Part shown: piece by piece, positions 7,402 to 15,639 of the stretch | How positions within the stretch are numbered: the stretch's first letter is position 1 | Layout: every line of letters begins with the position of its first letter | Assembly: GCA_903884815.1 (NCBI GenBank) | Contig: CAISGE010000077.1 | Coordinates: 1-62,682, forward strand | Source: Candidatus Omnitrophota bacterium | Lineage (GTDB): Bacteria; Omnitrophota; Omnitrophia; Omnitrophales; Aquincolibacteriaceae | DNA: 62,682 nt | Reading direction: 5' to 3' | Position numbers and translations under genes: made by a program | The notes under the pieces: generated by a model | Databases searched by the model: none | Told to the model about the DNA's origin: nothing | Seen by the model: only the letters and a program-made list of their open reading frames with translations

Positions 7402-9099
7402 ATGATCCCGAACGATAAAAAGGTCGCCTTATACGCCAGAGTATCGACTGAAGAGCAGGCTTCAAATTTTTCACTCCCAGCACAACTTGAATTGCTCAGA
7501 AAGCATGCAGCCGACAATGGCTATACGGTATTTAACGAGTATGTTGACGCTGGGTATTCGGGAACAGTTCTTGAGCGGCCTGCTTTTCAAAAAATGCTAC
7601 AAGACGCAAAGAACCTCGAATTTAATCTCATTTTGGTCTACCGGCTGGACCGCTTCTTTCGAAACAACCGGGCCTTGCTTACGGTGAACGAGGAGCTGGA
7701 GCGCTATGGCGTGGGGATTAAATCCATCACCGAGCCCTTTGACACATCCAATCACCTCGGGAAGTTCATCCTTTCACTATTTGGTTCTCTTGCTCAGCTG
7801 GAAAGAGACACGTTTATGGAACGTTCCAAAATGGGCAGGATGAGGCGTGCTACAGAGGGCTATTACTCTGGAGCCAACCCTACCAAATACGGTTTTACGT
7901 GTACGGAAGATCGGAGGCACCTTGAAGTCTGTCCCGAGGAGGCAGAGATCGTAAAGCTTGTTTTTAAATGGTACTGCGAACCTGAGGCCTCGCTTGTTCG
8001 CGTAGCGAAGAGGCTAACCAAGCTTGGTTACAAATCCAGAGGAAACGTCGAATGGAAAGGCGATGCCATTCATGACATTATTCGTGATCCTATCTATATA
8101 GGGAAATGGTACGCGAATAGATATGGTCAAAAGGGGAAGCGGAAGCCTCAAAAGGAATGGATCGAAGTTAGTGTCCCGGCCATTGTTTCAGAAAACGTTT
8201 TCCAGCAAGCGCAATTTCTGCTTATTGAGCGCAGGAACTACACCACGAGGAATGTGAAATACCAGTATCTCCTCCAGGGCCTTACCAAATGCGGTGACTG
8301 CGGCAATACGATCGCGGGGACCGCAGATCGCCAGCGTTTCAAGAAAGATGGGAAGGTTTATGGCCCTTACTTTAATTTTTATTACCGGTGCACGCATTTT
8401 ACGAAAAACATCTATAAGAAAGCGGTTAAGTGTAACTTGCGCTATATGCAGGTGAAATCCGTTGATTCTGTCGTCTGGAAAGAGATTGAGAGCCTCTTGG
8501 AAAATCCGAAGCTGATCGCAGATATCGTTAAGCAGCAAAACAAACGTGATCCGGAGCGGGTTAAGAATTCCCAGCAAGAGCTCGCCAAGATAGAAGCCCG
8601 GTTGAAAGTGTTGGGTAAGGAGGAATTCCGGATATTGGAAGCTTATCGCCAGGAAATTATCAGCATCGAACAATTAAAAAGCCAGATGGCCAAATTCAAA
8701 GCGGAGACGGTCAAGCTTTCCTTGGGAAGGGATGAGGCTGTGAGTCTTCTTACGCATGGGGGTAGTGCCCAGGTTGAAGAGGCTATTAACTATGTCGCGC
8801 AAATAAAGAAAGGGTTGAATACCAATGCTTTTGATTCAAAAAAAAGAATTCTACATCTTTTAAATACGCGAGTTATTGCCAAAGTTAGTGGCACGGTTGA
8901 TGTCTACTGCACTATCCCTACCTCAGACCTGCGTTTTTCTGATGAAACCTCCAATGTTGTTTCCGCTTCACCGTCGGAAGGACCACCATCTTGCCGAAAC
9001 GGCCACGAAACAACATCAACTGTATTGCCGAAGGGGAATTCCAATGTTGTTTCCCTGTCGCCGTGGGAACGACCCATCTCCTTGCGATCAGCGGAATGA
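7402..9099 (+). CDS. Large serine recombinase (site-specific integrase)
   Basis: A 565-residue large serine recombinase. The resolvase-type catalytic domain spans about residues 5-150, with nucleophile S15 (LYARVSTEEQ) and the VYRLDRFFRNNRAL and QLERDTFMERSKMGR motifs. The recombinase DNA-binding domain follows (NPTKYGFT…VRVAKRLTKLGYKSRG). Next comes a zinc-ribbon (TKCGDCGNTIAG … YRCTH) and then a coiled coil near 390-450. Such enzymes integrate phages and elements at attB sites without host factors. The last roughly 15-20 codons appear to be read out of frame from comEC DNA, and the stop (TGA 9097-9099) overlaps a comEC ATG. This places the enzyme at the right-hand junction of the element. 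Confidence 0.9.
   Translation: MIPNDKKVALYARVSTEEQASNFSLPAQLELLRKHAADNGYTVFNEYVDAGYSGTVLERPAFQKMLQDAKNLEFNLILVYRLDRFFRNNRALLTVNEELERYGVGIKSITEPFDTSNHLGKFILSLFGSLAQLERDTFMERSKMGRMRRATEGYYSGANPTKYGFTCTEDRRHLEVCPEEAEIVKLVFKWYCEPEASLVRVAKRLTKLGYKSRGNVEWKGDAIHDIIRDPIYIGKWYANRYGQKGKRKPQKEWIEVSVPAIVSENVFQQAQFLLIERRNYTTRNVKYQYLLQGLTKCGDCGNTIAGTADRQRFKKDGKVYGPYFNFYYRCTHFTKNIYKKAVKCNLRYMQVKSVDSVVWKEIESLLENPKLIADIVKQQNKRDPERVKNSQQELAKIEARLKVLGKEEFRILEAYRQEIISIEQLKSQMAKFKAETVKLSLGRDEAVSLLTHGGSAQVEEAINYVAQIKKGLNTNAFDSKKRILHLLNTRVIAKVSGTVDVYCTIPTSDLRFSDETSNVVSASPSEGPPSCRNGHETTSTVLPKGNSNVVSLSPWERPISLRSAE
8951..9084. repeat. Direct and inverted repeats at the element/comEC junction (candidate attR)
   Basis: CCAATGTTGTTTCC occurs at 8951-8964 and again at 9041-9054. 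Both copies continue into related sequence (…CGTCGGAAGGACC / …CGTGGGAACGACC…), giving two imperfect copies of about 44 bp. A third, inverted copy (GAAACAACAT) lies at 9007-9016. Each long copy contains a weak internal palindrome (TTCCG…CGGAA; GTTTCCC…GGGAAC), as expected for serine recombinase half-sites. The second copy runs into conserved comEC sequence, so the crossover most likely lies within it. Confidence 0.5.
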
Positions 9100-10616
9100 A
9101 TATCACGATGATCGCCGGGACCTTCTATTTGATCTTTCTGTTTTGCGGCGTTGGATATCGTGGGACATCCCTTTTGACGGCGATGATCGTGATCCTTTAT
9201 GTGGGGCTGGCGGGAGGCGGTATCCCGATCCAGCGGGCGGGGTATGGTTCCGTGCTTGTTCTGATCGCCGTTCTGGCGGGGAGACCGTCCAGTCTTTTGA
9301 ATTCGCTCTGCTTCGCATTTTTCGCGATCCTGATAGGGAATCCCGAATCTCTTTGGAACGTGGGATTTCAGCTTTCATTTCTTTGCGTGCTGTCGCTTAT
9401 TCTGATCCTGCCTCTTTTCACGAGGCTCACTTTTTGGACACTTTCTCTGGGATCGAGTCTTGCGGTGCTTTGCGGGACGTTTCCCGTAGTACTTTACTAT
9501 TTCAATATCTTTTCACCGGTGAGCGTTTTTGCGAATATTGTCGCGATACCCCTTTGTGACGCCGCTCTTTTTGTGGCGCTTTTCTCGATTCTATTCCATC
9601 CCGTTCCATTTCTGAACCTGGCTCTGGTCCGGTTGGCCTCAGGGTTGGTCGGGATCTTGCTTTCTTGGGTCCGGCTTCTTTCGACATGGCGGTGGGGATA
9701 CTGGTTTCTCGAGAGGCCGCCTCTTGCCCGACTTTTTGCTTACTACGCCGCTCTCGCGTTACTTCTTTTCTTTTATAGAAGAATTTTTAGGGGTAAACGC
9801 ATTGTGATGGTGGGACTCGCTTGTCTCTGTCTGGGGCTTTCGGTTTCGTTTGTGACAGAGGGACGGGCAAGAAGTTTTGAAGTCACGTTTCTTGCGAGTG
9901 GCAGGAATCAACTCGCGCACGCGAGGTTCCAGAACGGTGATGATTGGCTGGTGAATGCCGGTCGGAGTTTTCCCTCGGACCAGGGAGAGTGGCTCATCGC
10001 GCCTTATCTGAGATGTCGGGGTGTTCAAAGACTGGAAGGAATATGGCTCACCGATCATTCGGGAAAACATGTAGGGGGTCTCGCGTCGGTCTTGCGCGAT
10101 TTTCCGGTTCGCCACCTTATCTATCCGGATCTCTCCGCCGGTTCTCCCGAGTTCTATAAAGTCCTTCGTAAGCTGGGGCGGAGGGCTAAACGCTTTCAAT
10201 TCGGGGATTCTTTGTCGATGGATTTCGAGAATTTGAGTCTGATCGCCCAGTCAGATAAGGGGGGAGCGACGCTGATCGAATCCGGCCCTTGGCGCATTCT
10301 TCTCATCCCGCGATGGGATGCCGCGATCTTTTTCGAACTCCTTGAGGGAAAAGATGACAAGGAAATCCATGCGGTTTATCTCCCGCCGTCCGGGCAGGGA
10401 ATCCCGGATGATTTCTATGCATGGATCGATAAGGTGAAGCCGTTGCTTGTTGTGTTGCCGGAGTCGCAGCCCGATATCCTGGCGTCCCTCGCGCTTCGGG
10501 GCATCCCTTGGTTTGATTTGAAGACTACCGGGGCGATGAATTTTAAGCGAAAGGGATCGCGTCTTGAAATAGTCGCTTTCCTTAAGGGGCCCCTTGGATT
10601 TTACACATTTGTATAG
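9066..10616 (+). CDS. comEC: ComEC/Rec2 C-terminal part, 5' truncated by element insertion
   Basis: Homology to ComEC begins abruptly at the conserved GTTHLLAISGMN motif and continues through the competence membrane domain (several hydrophobic helices) into the C-terminal metallo-beta-lactamase-like region (about 9,880-10,600). The N-terminal half is missing here. Upstream sequence belongs to the serine recombinase, whose stop overlaps the comEC ATG at 9096 (ATGA), so a truncated product from that ATG is possible. ComEC forms the inner-membrane channel for DNA uptake, and this copy should be inactive unless the element excises. The beta-lactamase-like motif reads LTDHSGKHVGG, so most metal ligands of the usual HxHxDH set are absent. 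Confidence 0.75.
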   Translation, partial: GTTHLLAISGMNITMIAGTFYLIFLFCGVGYRGTSLLTAMIVILYVGLAGGGIPIQRAGYGSVLVLIAVLAGRPSSLLNSLCFAFFAILIGNPESLWNVGFQLSFLCVLSLILILPLFTRLTFWTLSLGSSLAVLCGTFPVVLYYFNIFSPVSVFANIVAIPLCDAALFVALFSILFHPVPFLNLALVRLASGLVGILLSWVRLLSTWRWGYWFLERPPLARLFAYYAALALLLFFYRRIFRGKRIVMVGLACLCLGLSVSFVTEGRARSFEVTFLASGRNQLAHARFQNGDDWLVNAGRSFPSDQGEWLIAPYLRCRGVQRLEGIWLTDHSGKHVGGLASVLRDFPVRHLIYPDLSAGSPEFYKVLRKLGRRAKRFQFGDSLSMDFENLSLIAQSDKGGATLIESGPWRILLIPRWDAAIFFELLEGKDDKEIHAVYLPPSGQGIPDDFYAWIDKVKPLLVVLPESQPDILASLALRGIPWFDLKTTGAMNFKRKGSRLEIVAFLKGPLGFYTFV

Positions 10617-10625
10617 GGTATTTTA

Positions 10626-10655
10626 TTGACAGTTTTTCTTGCCCCATGATATAGT
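10626..10655 (+). promoter_or_regulatory. Sigma-70-type promoter of the bamD-lptE-holA group
   Basis: A consensus TTGACA at 10626-10631 and TATAGT at 10650-10655 are 18 bp apart, directly after the comEC stop. Transcription would start near 10,662 and leave a leader of about 120 nt before the bamD-like gene. Confidence 0.75.
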
Positions 10656-10696
10656 CCCAATTCCAACCATATCAAAGCGCAGCGGAGATTGGGGCA

Positions 10697-10737
10697 ATCC
10701 TGACTACCATTGATAAAAAGAAAACAAAAGTCAGGAT
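10697..10737 (+). promoter_or_regulatory. Stem-loop in the leader of the bamD-like gene
   Basis: ATCCTGACT (10697-10705) and AGTCAGGAT (10729-10737) form a perfect 9-bp stem around a 23-nt A-rich loop, about 45 nt before the start codon. It lies inside the predicted 5' leader. There is no following T-run, so a role in mRNA stability or translation is more likely than termination. Confidence 0.4.
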
Positions 10738-10783
10738 AGTACGCTCTCATAAATTTTCCTAACCCGAAGATTGCAAACGACTT

Positions 10784-13700
10784 ATGAAAATCCCAAAACT
10801 TTTCGCCTTCGTTTTTATATTGCTACTCCCGCATTCGATCGCTTCCGCGGACTGGGTCTGGTCTCCAGACCAGGGGAAGTTCATCAACACCGCCTCTGAC
10901 ACTCAAAGTGATGCTGACGATATCTTTGACAATGCCCTCGATCTTTACAAGGAAAAGAAGCTCGACAAGGCGACAGAGCAGTTCAAGATCATCCTCAAGA
11001 AATTCCCTAAGTCACGTGTGGCTCCCGAAGCGCAGTATCGCATTGGGACTATTTGTGAAGAGAAAAGTGACTACATGGAGGCCCACAAGGCTTATCAGGC
11101 CCTCATCAAGTCCTACCCTCAAAGTGAACGTTTTGACGAAGTAATCGAACGGGAGTATCAGATCGGAAGCATGTTCCTTTCCGGGAAGAAAGGGAAACTT
11201 CTGGGGATCGAGATACGACCCTCACTGCCGCTCGCGATCGAGGTTTTTCAAAAGATCGTTGAGTCGGCCCCCTACGGAGCGTTTGGCGATAAGTCTCAGT
11301 TCAATCTCGGCGTTGCCTACCAGAAATCCGGACGCTTTGACGATGCGCTTGAGGCTTTTCAGGGTTTGATCGATCAATACCCGCAGAGCCCACTCCTCCA
11401 AGAGGCTCGTCTGCAGATGGCGGAAGTCTCCTATGCGAAATCCACCAACCAGACCCGCGACCAGAGCGCCCTCGATGAAGCCGCGCGTCAGGCTCAAAGT
11501 TATCTGAAACGCTATCCGGGGACTGAAGAAGCCGCAAAGGCCAGCAAGATCAATCAGGAAGTCGACGAGCTGAATGCCGAGAAAAATTACAGGATCGGAT
11601 TTTACTACGAGAAGGACAATTATCTGGAAAGTGCCCTGATCTACTATCGCGATACCGCGAAGCGTTACGGGAACACAAGCTGGGGGCGGAAGTCGGCGGA
11701 TAAAGTGAATTCTCTGCAGGAACCCGTCAAATACATCAACGCCAAGGGAGAGGAACTTCAGAAGGAGTTGGGGTTGCTTGAGGCAAAATACCAGTCGCTT
11801 GGGGCGGACCAGAAAACCGAGAAGGCCTCAGTCAAAAAAGAGATCGACGCGATGAAAAAGAGGATCAAGTCGCTCGATAAGAACAAGGCGGAAGGTTTGG
11901 AGGCGCGCAAGCGGGATCTGAAGCGCCGGGAAAAGGAATTGAAAGAGAAATTCAAGGAGCTGGAGCGGAAGAAAAAACGTTTCAAGAACAATACATCTCC
12001 GGATTTCCAGAAGGCCATCGACCGTTGGCAGTCCTCCCTTGAAGCTGAGCGCGACGCGCTGGCTGAGGAGAAAGACCGGCTCGCCTCATGGAGGACGGAG
12101 CTCGGCGTTACTGATGAGAAGTTCTACGAAGGCCTGATCCCCTCGTTCATGACCCAGGGAGAAACCCCTCTCGAACAGGTCCAGAGCCTGGATGAAAAAG
12201 GCCTCTATAAGCTCTCGAAAGAAAAGAAAAAGCTCTTCGCCAAGAAGGAAAAACTTTACAAAGAGTACAGTGAACTTCAGACCCTTTTGACTCCTGAGCG
12301 TTCGGAAAGCGGTCTTCCCAAGAAGCGTCTGCGCGGTGCTGCGGCGAAAGATCCCTCCAAGCCTACGAACCCGAAACTTGCCGCCCGCGAAAAAGAGATC
12401 GCTTCTCTTGAGGCCAAGCTGGACGAGAGGATGGCTCTCTATGAAAAGCATTTTGGGAAACTTGCCGAATTGGAGCTTGAGGCGATGATCGAGAATCGCT
12501 CCGCTCCCCAGTCTTCCTTGAATCCTCTTGCTGCAGGAACGGAAGACTTGAAGACGAAAGACATTCAGGAGCTCTTGGAACTCAAGATGCATCTCGCGGA
12601 ACAGATCAAGGCTCAGCAGGATATCGTCGACACGCTTTCCACCGCGTTCGACCGGGAATTGGCGGCGAAAGAACAACGCACGCTGATGAACTCTATCGAG
12701 ACGGAAAAAGAAGTCGATGTCCGCAAGCTGCGCAAGCAGACCAAGAGCGTGGAAAAAGATCTTCGCCGGCGTTATCAGGATATCCAGGACCGCCACGAAC
12801 GAAAGAAGCATCTTTTGGCCGAGCTCGATGAAGCGTTATATCCTCGAATCGGAAAGGGGAAATTGTTGCATCAGATAGCCAAGCCCGTGAAGGGTACCCT
12901 CTATATGATGAAAGCGTTTATTTTTGGGCTCCCTTATGCCGATGTGGGATTGATACAGGTTGCTGAGAAGCGACGGACGGCAAGGAAGGCCAAAGAGTCC
13001 GAGGAAATCAGAAAACTTCAGGAGGCTATTGAGCTTGAAAGTCTTATGATCCAGGCACAGGACCTTGAGATCAAAAATCTTGAGAAAAAACTGGAGATCT
13101 TGAACACGAAAGCCGCGCTTGCCGGAGGCGTGAAATTCCGTAGTTCCTTCGTGAAGGTCCCGTACTCGTTTATCGAAGAAGCTGTCGAAAGCGCCCGCCG
13201 TGTTGTGCCCCGGAAGGATCGAAAAGATGTGCTGCTCAACCGTCTCGACAATCAGACGCAAGAACTTGGACGCCTCAAGGCCAGGTTGGAGGCAACGGAG
13301 GCGGTCATCAAAGAAAAGACTCCCGCCCCCGCTCCAGCCCCTGCCGAACCCGCGACGACTGTCACGGATTCAGCGGAGAGTCCGAAGAAAGAGGCGGTTG
13401 CGACAAAGCCCGATGAAAAAGACATTCGGGAAAGTGTTATGAGCCTTCAAGAGCAGTTGGAGATTGCTTACAGCATTTACGCCCAGGAACAAGGCGCCGT
13501 GCTTGGGGAACCTTTGGTGAAAGCTCCCAAAGATGCGGAAGGTGCCAAGCGGTATAAGAAATTCCAGGAAGTGAAGGCCGAACTTGCGGGCATCATTGAT
13601 GCGGAGCTTTTGATCGAGCCGAAAGAACGGGCCATTCTCGAGAAGCGGATCGCGGAGGCCGATAAGTTGCTTCCGACCGTGACTTCGAAGGCTATGCAGC

Positions 13701-13801
13701 AAGATCTTGCGACAGAAAAAGAGCGCATTCACCAGCGAGTCGCGGATCTTGCCACCCGGCATGATTTTTTGACCAAGGAAAAAGAACGTTTTAGCGTTTA
13801 G
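10784..13801 (+). CDS. BamD-like TPR protein with a very long coiled-coil extension
   Basis: A 1005-residue exported protein. A signal peptide (LFAFVFILLLPHSIASA) is followed by a conserved start (DWVWSPDQGKFIN) and TPR units (about 45-310: ALDLYKEKKLDKATEQFKII, AQYRIGTICEEKSDYMEAHK, AYQKSGRFDDALEAF). This part resembles BamD/YbgF, which works in outer-membrane protein assembly. The remaining roughly 690 residues are highly charged coiled coil, with a short Ala/Pro-rich break near 845-860 (TPAPAPAPAEPAT). No lipobox cysteine is visible, unlike classical BamD. It is 18 bp upstream of lptE, which supports an envelope assembly role. The giant coiled coil could span the periplasm. Confidence 0.65.
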   Translation: MKIPKLFAFVFILLLPHSIASADWVWSPDQGKFINTASDTQSDADDIFDNALDLYKEKKLDKATEQFKIILKKFPKSRVAPEAQYRIGTICEEKSDYMEAHKAYQALIKSYPQSERFDEVIEREYQIGSMFLSGKKGKLLGIEIRPSLPLAIEVFQKIVESAPYGAFGDKSQFNLGVAYQKSGRFDDALEAFQGLIDQYPQSPLLQEARLQMAEVSYAKSTNQTRDQSALDEAARQAQSYLKRYPGTEEAAKASKINQEVDELNAEKNYRIGFYYEKDNYLESALIYYRDTAKRYGNTSWGRKSADKVNSLQEPVKYINAKGEELQKELGLLEAKYQSLGADQKTEKASVKKEIDAMKKRIKSLDKNKAEGLEARKRDLKRREKELKEKFKELERKKKRFKNNTSPDFQKAIDRWQSSLEAERDALAEEKDRLASWRTELGVTDEKFYEGLIPSFMTQGETPLEQVQSLDEKGLYKLSKEKKKLFAKKEKLYKEYSELQTLLTPERSESGLPKKRLRGAAAKDPSKPTNPKLAAREKEIASLEAKLDERMALYEKHFGKLAELELEAMIENRSAPQSSLNPLAAGTEDLKTKDIQELLELKMHLAEQIKAQQDIVDTLSTAFDRELAAKEQRTLMNSIETEKEVDVRKLRKQTKSVEKDLRRRYQDIQDRHERKKHLLAELDEALYPRIGKGKLLHQIAKPVKGTLYMMKAFIFGLPYADVGLIQVAEKRRTARKAKESEEIRKLQEAIELESLMIQAQDLEIKNLEKKLEILNTKAALAGGVKFRSSFVKVPYSFIEEAVESARRVVPRKDRKDVLLNRLDNQTQELGRLKARLEATEAVIKEKTPAPAPAPAEPATTVTDSAESPKKEAVATKPDEKDIRESVMSLQEQLEIAYSIYAQEQGAVLGEPLVKAPKDAEGAKRYKKFQEVKAELAGIIDAELLIEPKERAILEKRIAEADKLLPTVTSKAMQQDLATEKERIHQRVADLATRHDFLTKEKERFSV

Positions 13802-13819
13802 CAATCACGAGGACTTATT

Positions 13820-14344
13820 ATGAAAAAAATTGGAATCTTAGGGGTAATGTTTTTAGTGACGGCGGTCCTTTTGAACGGTTGCGGCTATACCCGGAAGACC
13901 GTGCTTCCGCGTAACATCAAAACGATCTATGTTGAGACGGTGAAGAACAAGCTGGATATGGAAAAGGTCTATTCGTACCAGCAGGGGCTTGAAATGGATA
14001 TCACGAACGCCGTGATCCGACGTTTCCAGCAGGACGGGACGGTGAAGGTCGGGAAGCAGGAAACGGCTGACGCCATTCTCAAGACGGATCTTTTGGACTA
14101 TGAACAAGAGGGACTGCGCTATGATGACCTTGAACAGGTTCAAGAATACCGTCTCTTTATCGTGGTCAAGCTCCGCCTCGTGGACGCCAAAACAGGCGAT
14201 CTGATCTGGGAAGAGCCGAATTTTACAGGGGATAACGAGTATTATGTGAGTAATGTCGTCTCGATCGCCGCACAAAAAGCGGCGATGGATGTTGTGACCC
14301 GTCTCGCGGCCAATATCGTGGATCGCGTTGTTCAGGACTGGTAA
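13820..14344 (+). CDS. lptE: LPS-assembly lipoprotein LptE-like
   Basis: A 174-residue lipoprotein. The signal sequence ends in the lipobox LLNG-C21, followed by GYTRKTVLPRNIKTIYVETV, the typical opening of the LptE family. The rest is the expected alpha/beta fold (GLEMDITNAVIRRFQQDGTV, LRLVDAKTGDLIWEE). LptE plugs the LptD translocon that places LPS in the outer leaflet of the outer membrane, so this organism probably makes LPS or a similar glycolipid. The gene lies 18 bp after the bamD-like gene and about 25 bp before holA. Confidence 0.8.
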   Translation: MKKIGILGVMFLVTAVLLNGCGYTRKTVLPRNIKTIYVETVKNKLDMEKVYSYQQGLEMDITNAVIRRFQQDGTVKVGKQETADAILKTDLLDYEQEGLRYDDLEQVQEYRLFIVVKLRLVDAKTGDLIWEEPNFTGDNEYYVSNVVSIAAQKAAMDVVTRLAANIVDRVVQDW

Positions 14345-14369
14345 TCCCGCGCCCGAGCGGCCTCCTTCC

Positions 14370-15311
14370 GTGAAAGCAACTCTGTACCTCATCTCCGGCG
14401 ATGCATTTCTGAGGGCCGAGAAGATAAAATTTGTTTCGGCGGAACTCGAAAAAAACGCCGGAGCGCCGATCTCCCGCCAGATTTTCGATCTCGAAGAAAA
14501 TTCCCTAGAAGACGTTTTGGCTTCCGCAAGGACCCTTTCTTTTTTTGCGTCCAGCCAGATTTTTCTGGTTAAGAACGCGGCGTCTCTCAAGGCGCCGGAT
14601 CTTGCGGTCTTGGCTGCGTATCTGGAGCATCCCGAGCCCCAGACCACGCTGATCCTCGAAGCTGATGATCTTAGGGGCGCTACCGATCTCCAGAATCTAG
14701 TGAAGTCCAAGGGACAGTTGATCACTTTGGCGAAGGCGGAGGCCCGCGGAACGGGCGCGACGTTCATCCAGCAAAAGCTCGCGCAGTATCAAAAGACCAT
14801 GACCCCCGGTGCCAAGGCTCGGGTGCTCGCCATGTGCGGTGACGCGGTCATGTTCCTTAATACGATGATCGAGCGGCTTGCCCAGTTCGCAGACACCCGC
14901 AAAGAGATCGATGAAGCCATGGTCCTTCAGTTCGAAGAGAACTGGACGGAGATGGATGTTTTTAAGCTCACGAGCGCGCTTGTTGACCGGGATCCGGCCC
15001 GTGCCGTGAAGGTTTTTCGTGATCTGATCGGGATCTATGAAGCGGACACCTATTCTCTTGTGGGCATCCTTCATTGGCAGTTGCGTCAATTATGGCAGGC
15101 CGCGATGCTTTTAAAGTCCGGGGTTTCGGACCGGGAGATCTGCTCCAAGCTCAAGATGCCTCCGGCACGGCTCGGCGCTCTGAGACGCTTTCCGCTGGAG
15201 CAGATGGAAGCCGCAGTGGAAGATCTCTATCAGTTTGACAAAAAGTCGAAGACCGGTCTGACGGATGGGGTCGCGGGTATGGAAGCTTGGCTTTTGCAGT
15301 ACGCCGCATAA
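14370..15311 (+). CDS. holA: DNA polymerase III delta subunit
   Basis: I take GTG 14370 as the start (VKATLYLISGDAFLRAEKIK); the open frame extends to a TTG at 14328 inside lptE. The roughly 313-residue protein matches HolA in length and order: an N-terminal AAA-like domain with LYLISGDAFL, then SFFASSQIFLVKNA and TTLILEADDLRGATDLQNLV. The helical collar domain follows (LTSALVDRDPARAVKVFRDL, ILHWQLRQLWQAAMLL). The delta subunit opens the beta sliding clamp within the clamp loader. It shares the transcript of lptE, and a bidirectional terminator follows at once. Confidence 0.88.
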   Translation: MKATLYLISGDAFLRAEKIKFVSAELEKNAGAPISRQIFDLEENSLEDVLASARTLSFFASSQIFLVKNAASLKAPDLAVLAAYLEHPEPQTTLILEADDLRGATDLQNLVKSKGQLITLAKAEARGTGATFIQQKLAQYQKTMTPGAKARVLAMCGDAVMFLNTMIERLAQFADTRKEIDEAMVLQFEENWTEMDVFKLTSALVDRDPARAVKVFRDLIGIYEADTYSLVGILHWQLRQLWQAAMLLKSGVSDREICSKLKMPPARLGALRRFPLEQMEAAVEDLYQFDKKSKTGLTDGVAGMEAWLLQYAA

Positions 15312-15315
15312 AAAA

Positions 15316-15354
15316 AGCCCATCCCCACCAAGATTGCGGGGGATGGGCTCTTTT
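15316..15354. terminator. Bidirectional terminator between holA and rpsT
   Basis: AGCCCATCCCC (15316-15326) and GGGGATGGGCT (15339-15349) form a perfect 11-bp stem. A-rich sequence precedes it and a short T-run follows, so it can terminate both holA (+) and rpsT (-). Confidence 0.9.
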
Positions 15355-15371
15355 GAAATCAGTTTTAAGAT

Positions 15372-15635
15372 TTATTTCTTCTTGAGTTTGGCCAGGAAAA
15401 GCGCGATGCGGGATTTTCTCCGGTCCGCACGGCCGCTGGGAATCACGCCTTTGGTGACGGCGCGGTCATAGCGGGCGACCAGACTTTCGGCAACGGCTTT
15501 GGCCTTTTCGGGCTCGGCACCCAACTGGGCCAGCTTTTTGCTGAGGGACTTCAACTCAGAGAGAACGGCGAGATTCTTGGCGCGTTTCTTGGCATCACTA
15601 CGAATACGTTTTGCAGCGGAACGAATATTGGGCAT
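15372..15635 (-). CDS. rpsT: Ribosomal protein S20
   Basis: An 87-residue basic protein beginning MPNIRSAAKRIRSDAKKRAK, the signature of small-subunit protein bS20, which binds 16S rRNA. The start at 15635 has AGGAG upstream on the minus strand; an in-frame extension to 15698 exists but lacks family similarity. The C-terminus (KGVIPSGRADRRKSRIALFL) is also typical. It is divergent from murJ with start codons only 4 bp apart, so each promoter must lie inside the other gene's coding sequence or both mRNAs overlap. Confidence 0.93.
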   Translation of the reverse strand: MPNIRSAAKRIRSDAKKRAKNLAVLSELKSLSKKLAQLGAEPEKAKAVAESLVARYDRAVTKGVIPSGRADRRKSRIALFLAKLKKK

Positions 15636-15639
15636 CTCA

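Noticed and set aside
9096..10616. ComEC fragment as a complete short gene with its own start
   Set aside because: The ATG at 9096 lies within the conserved membrane-domain motif, so the product would lack the N-terminal half of the family.
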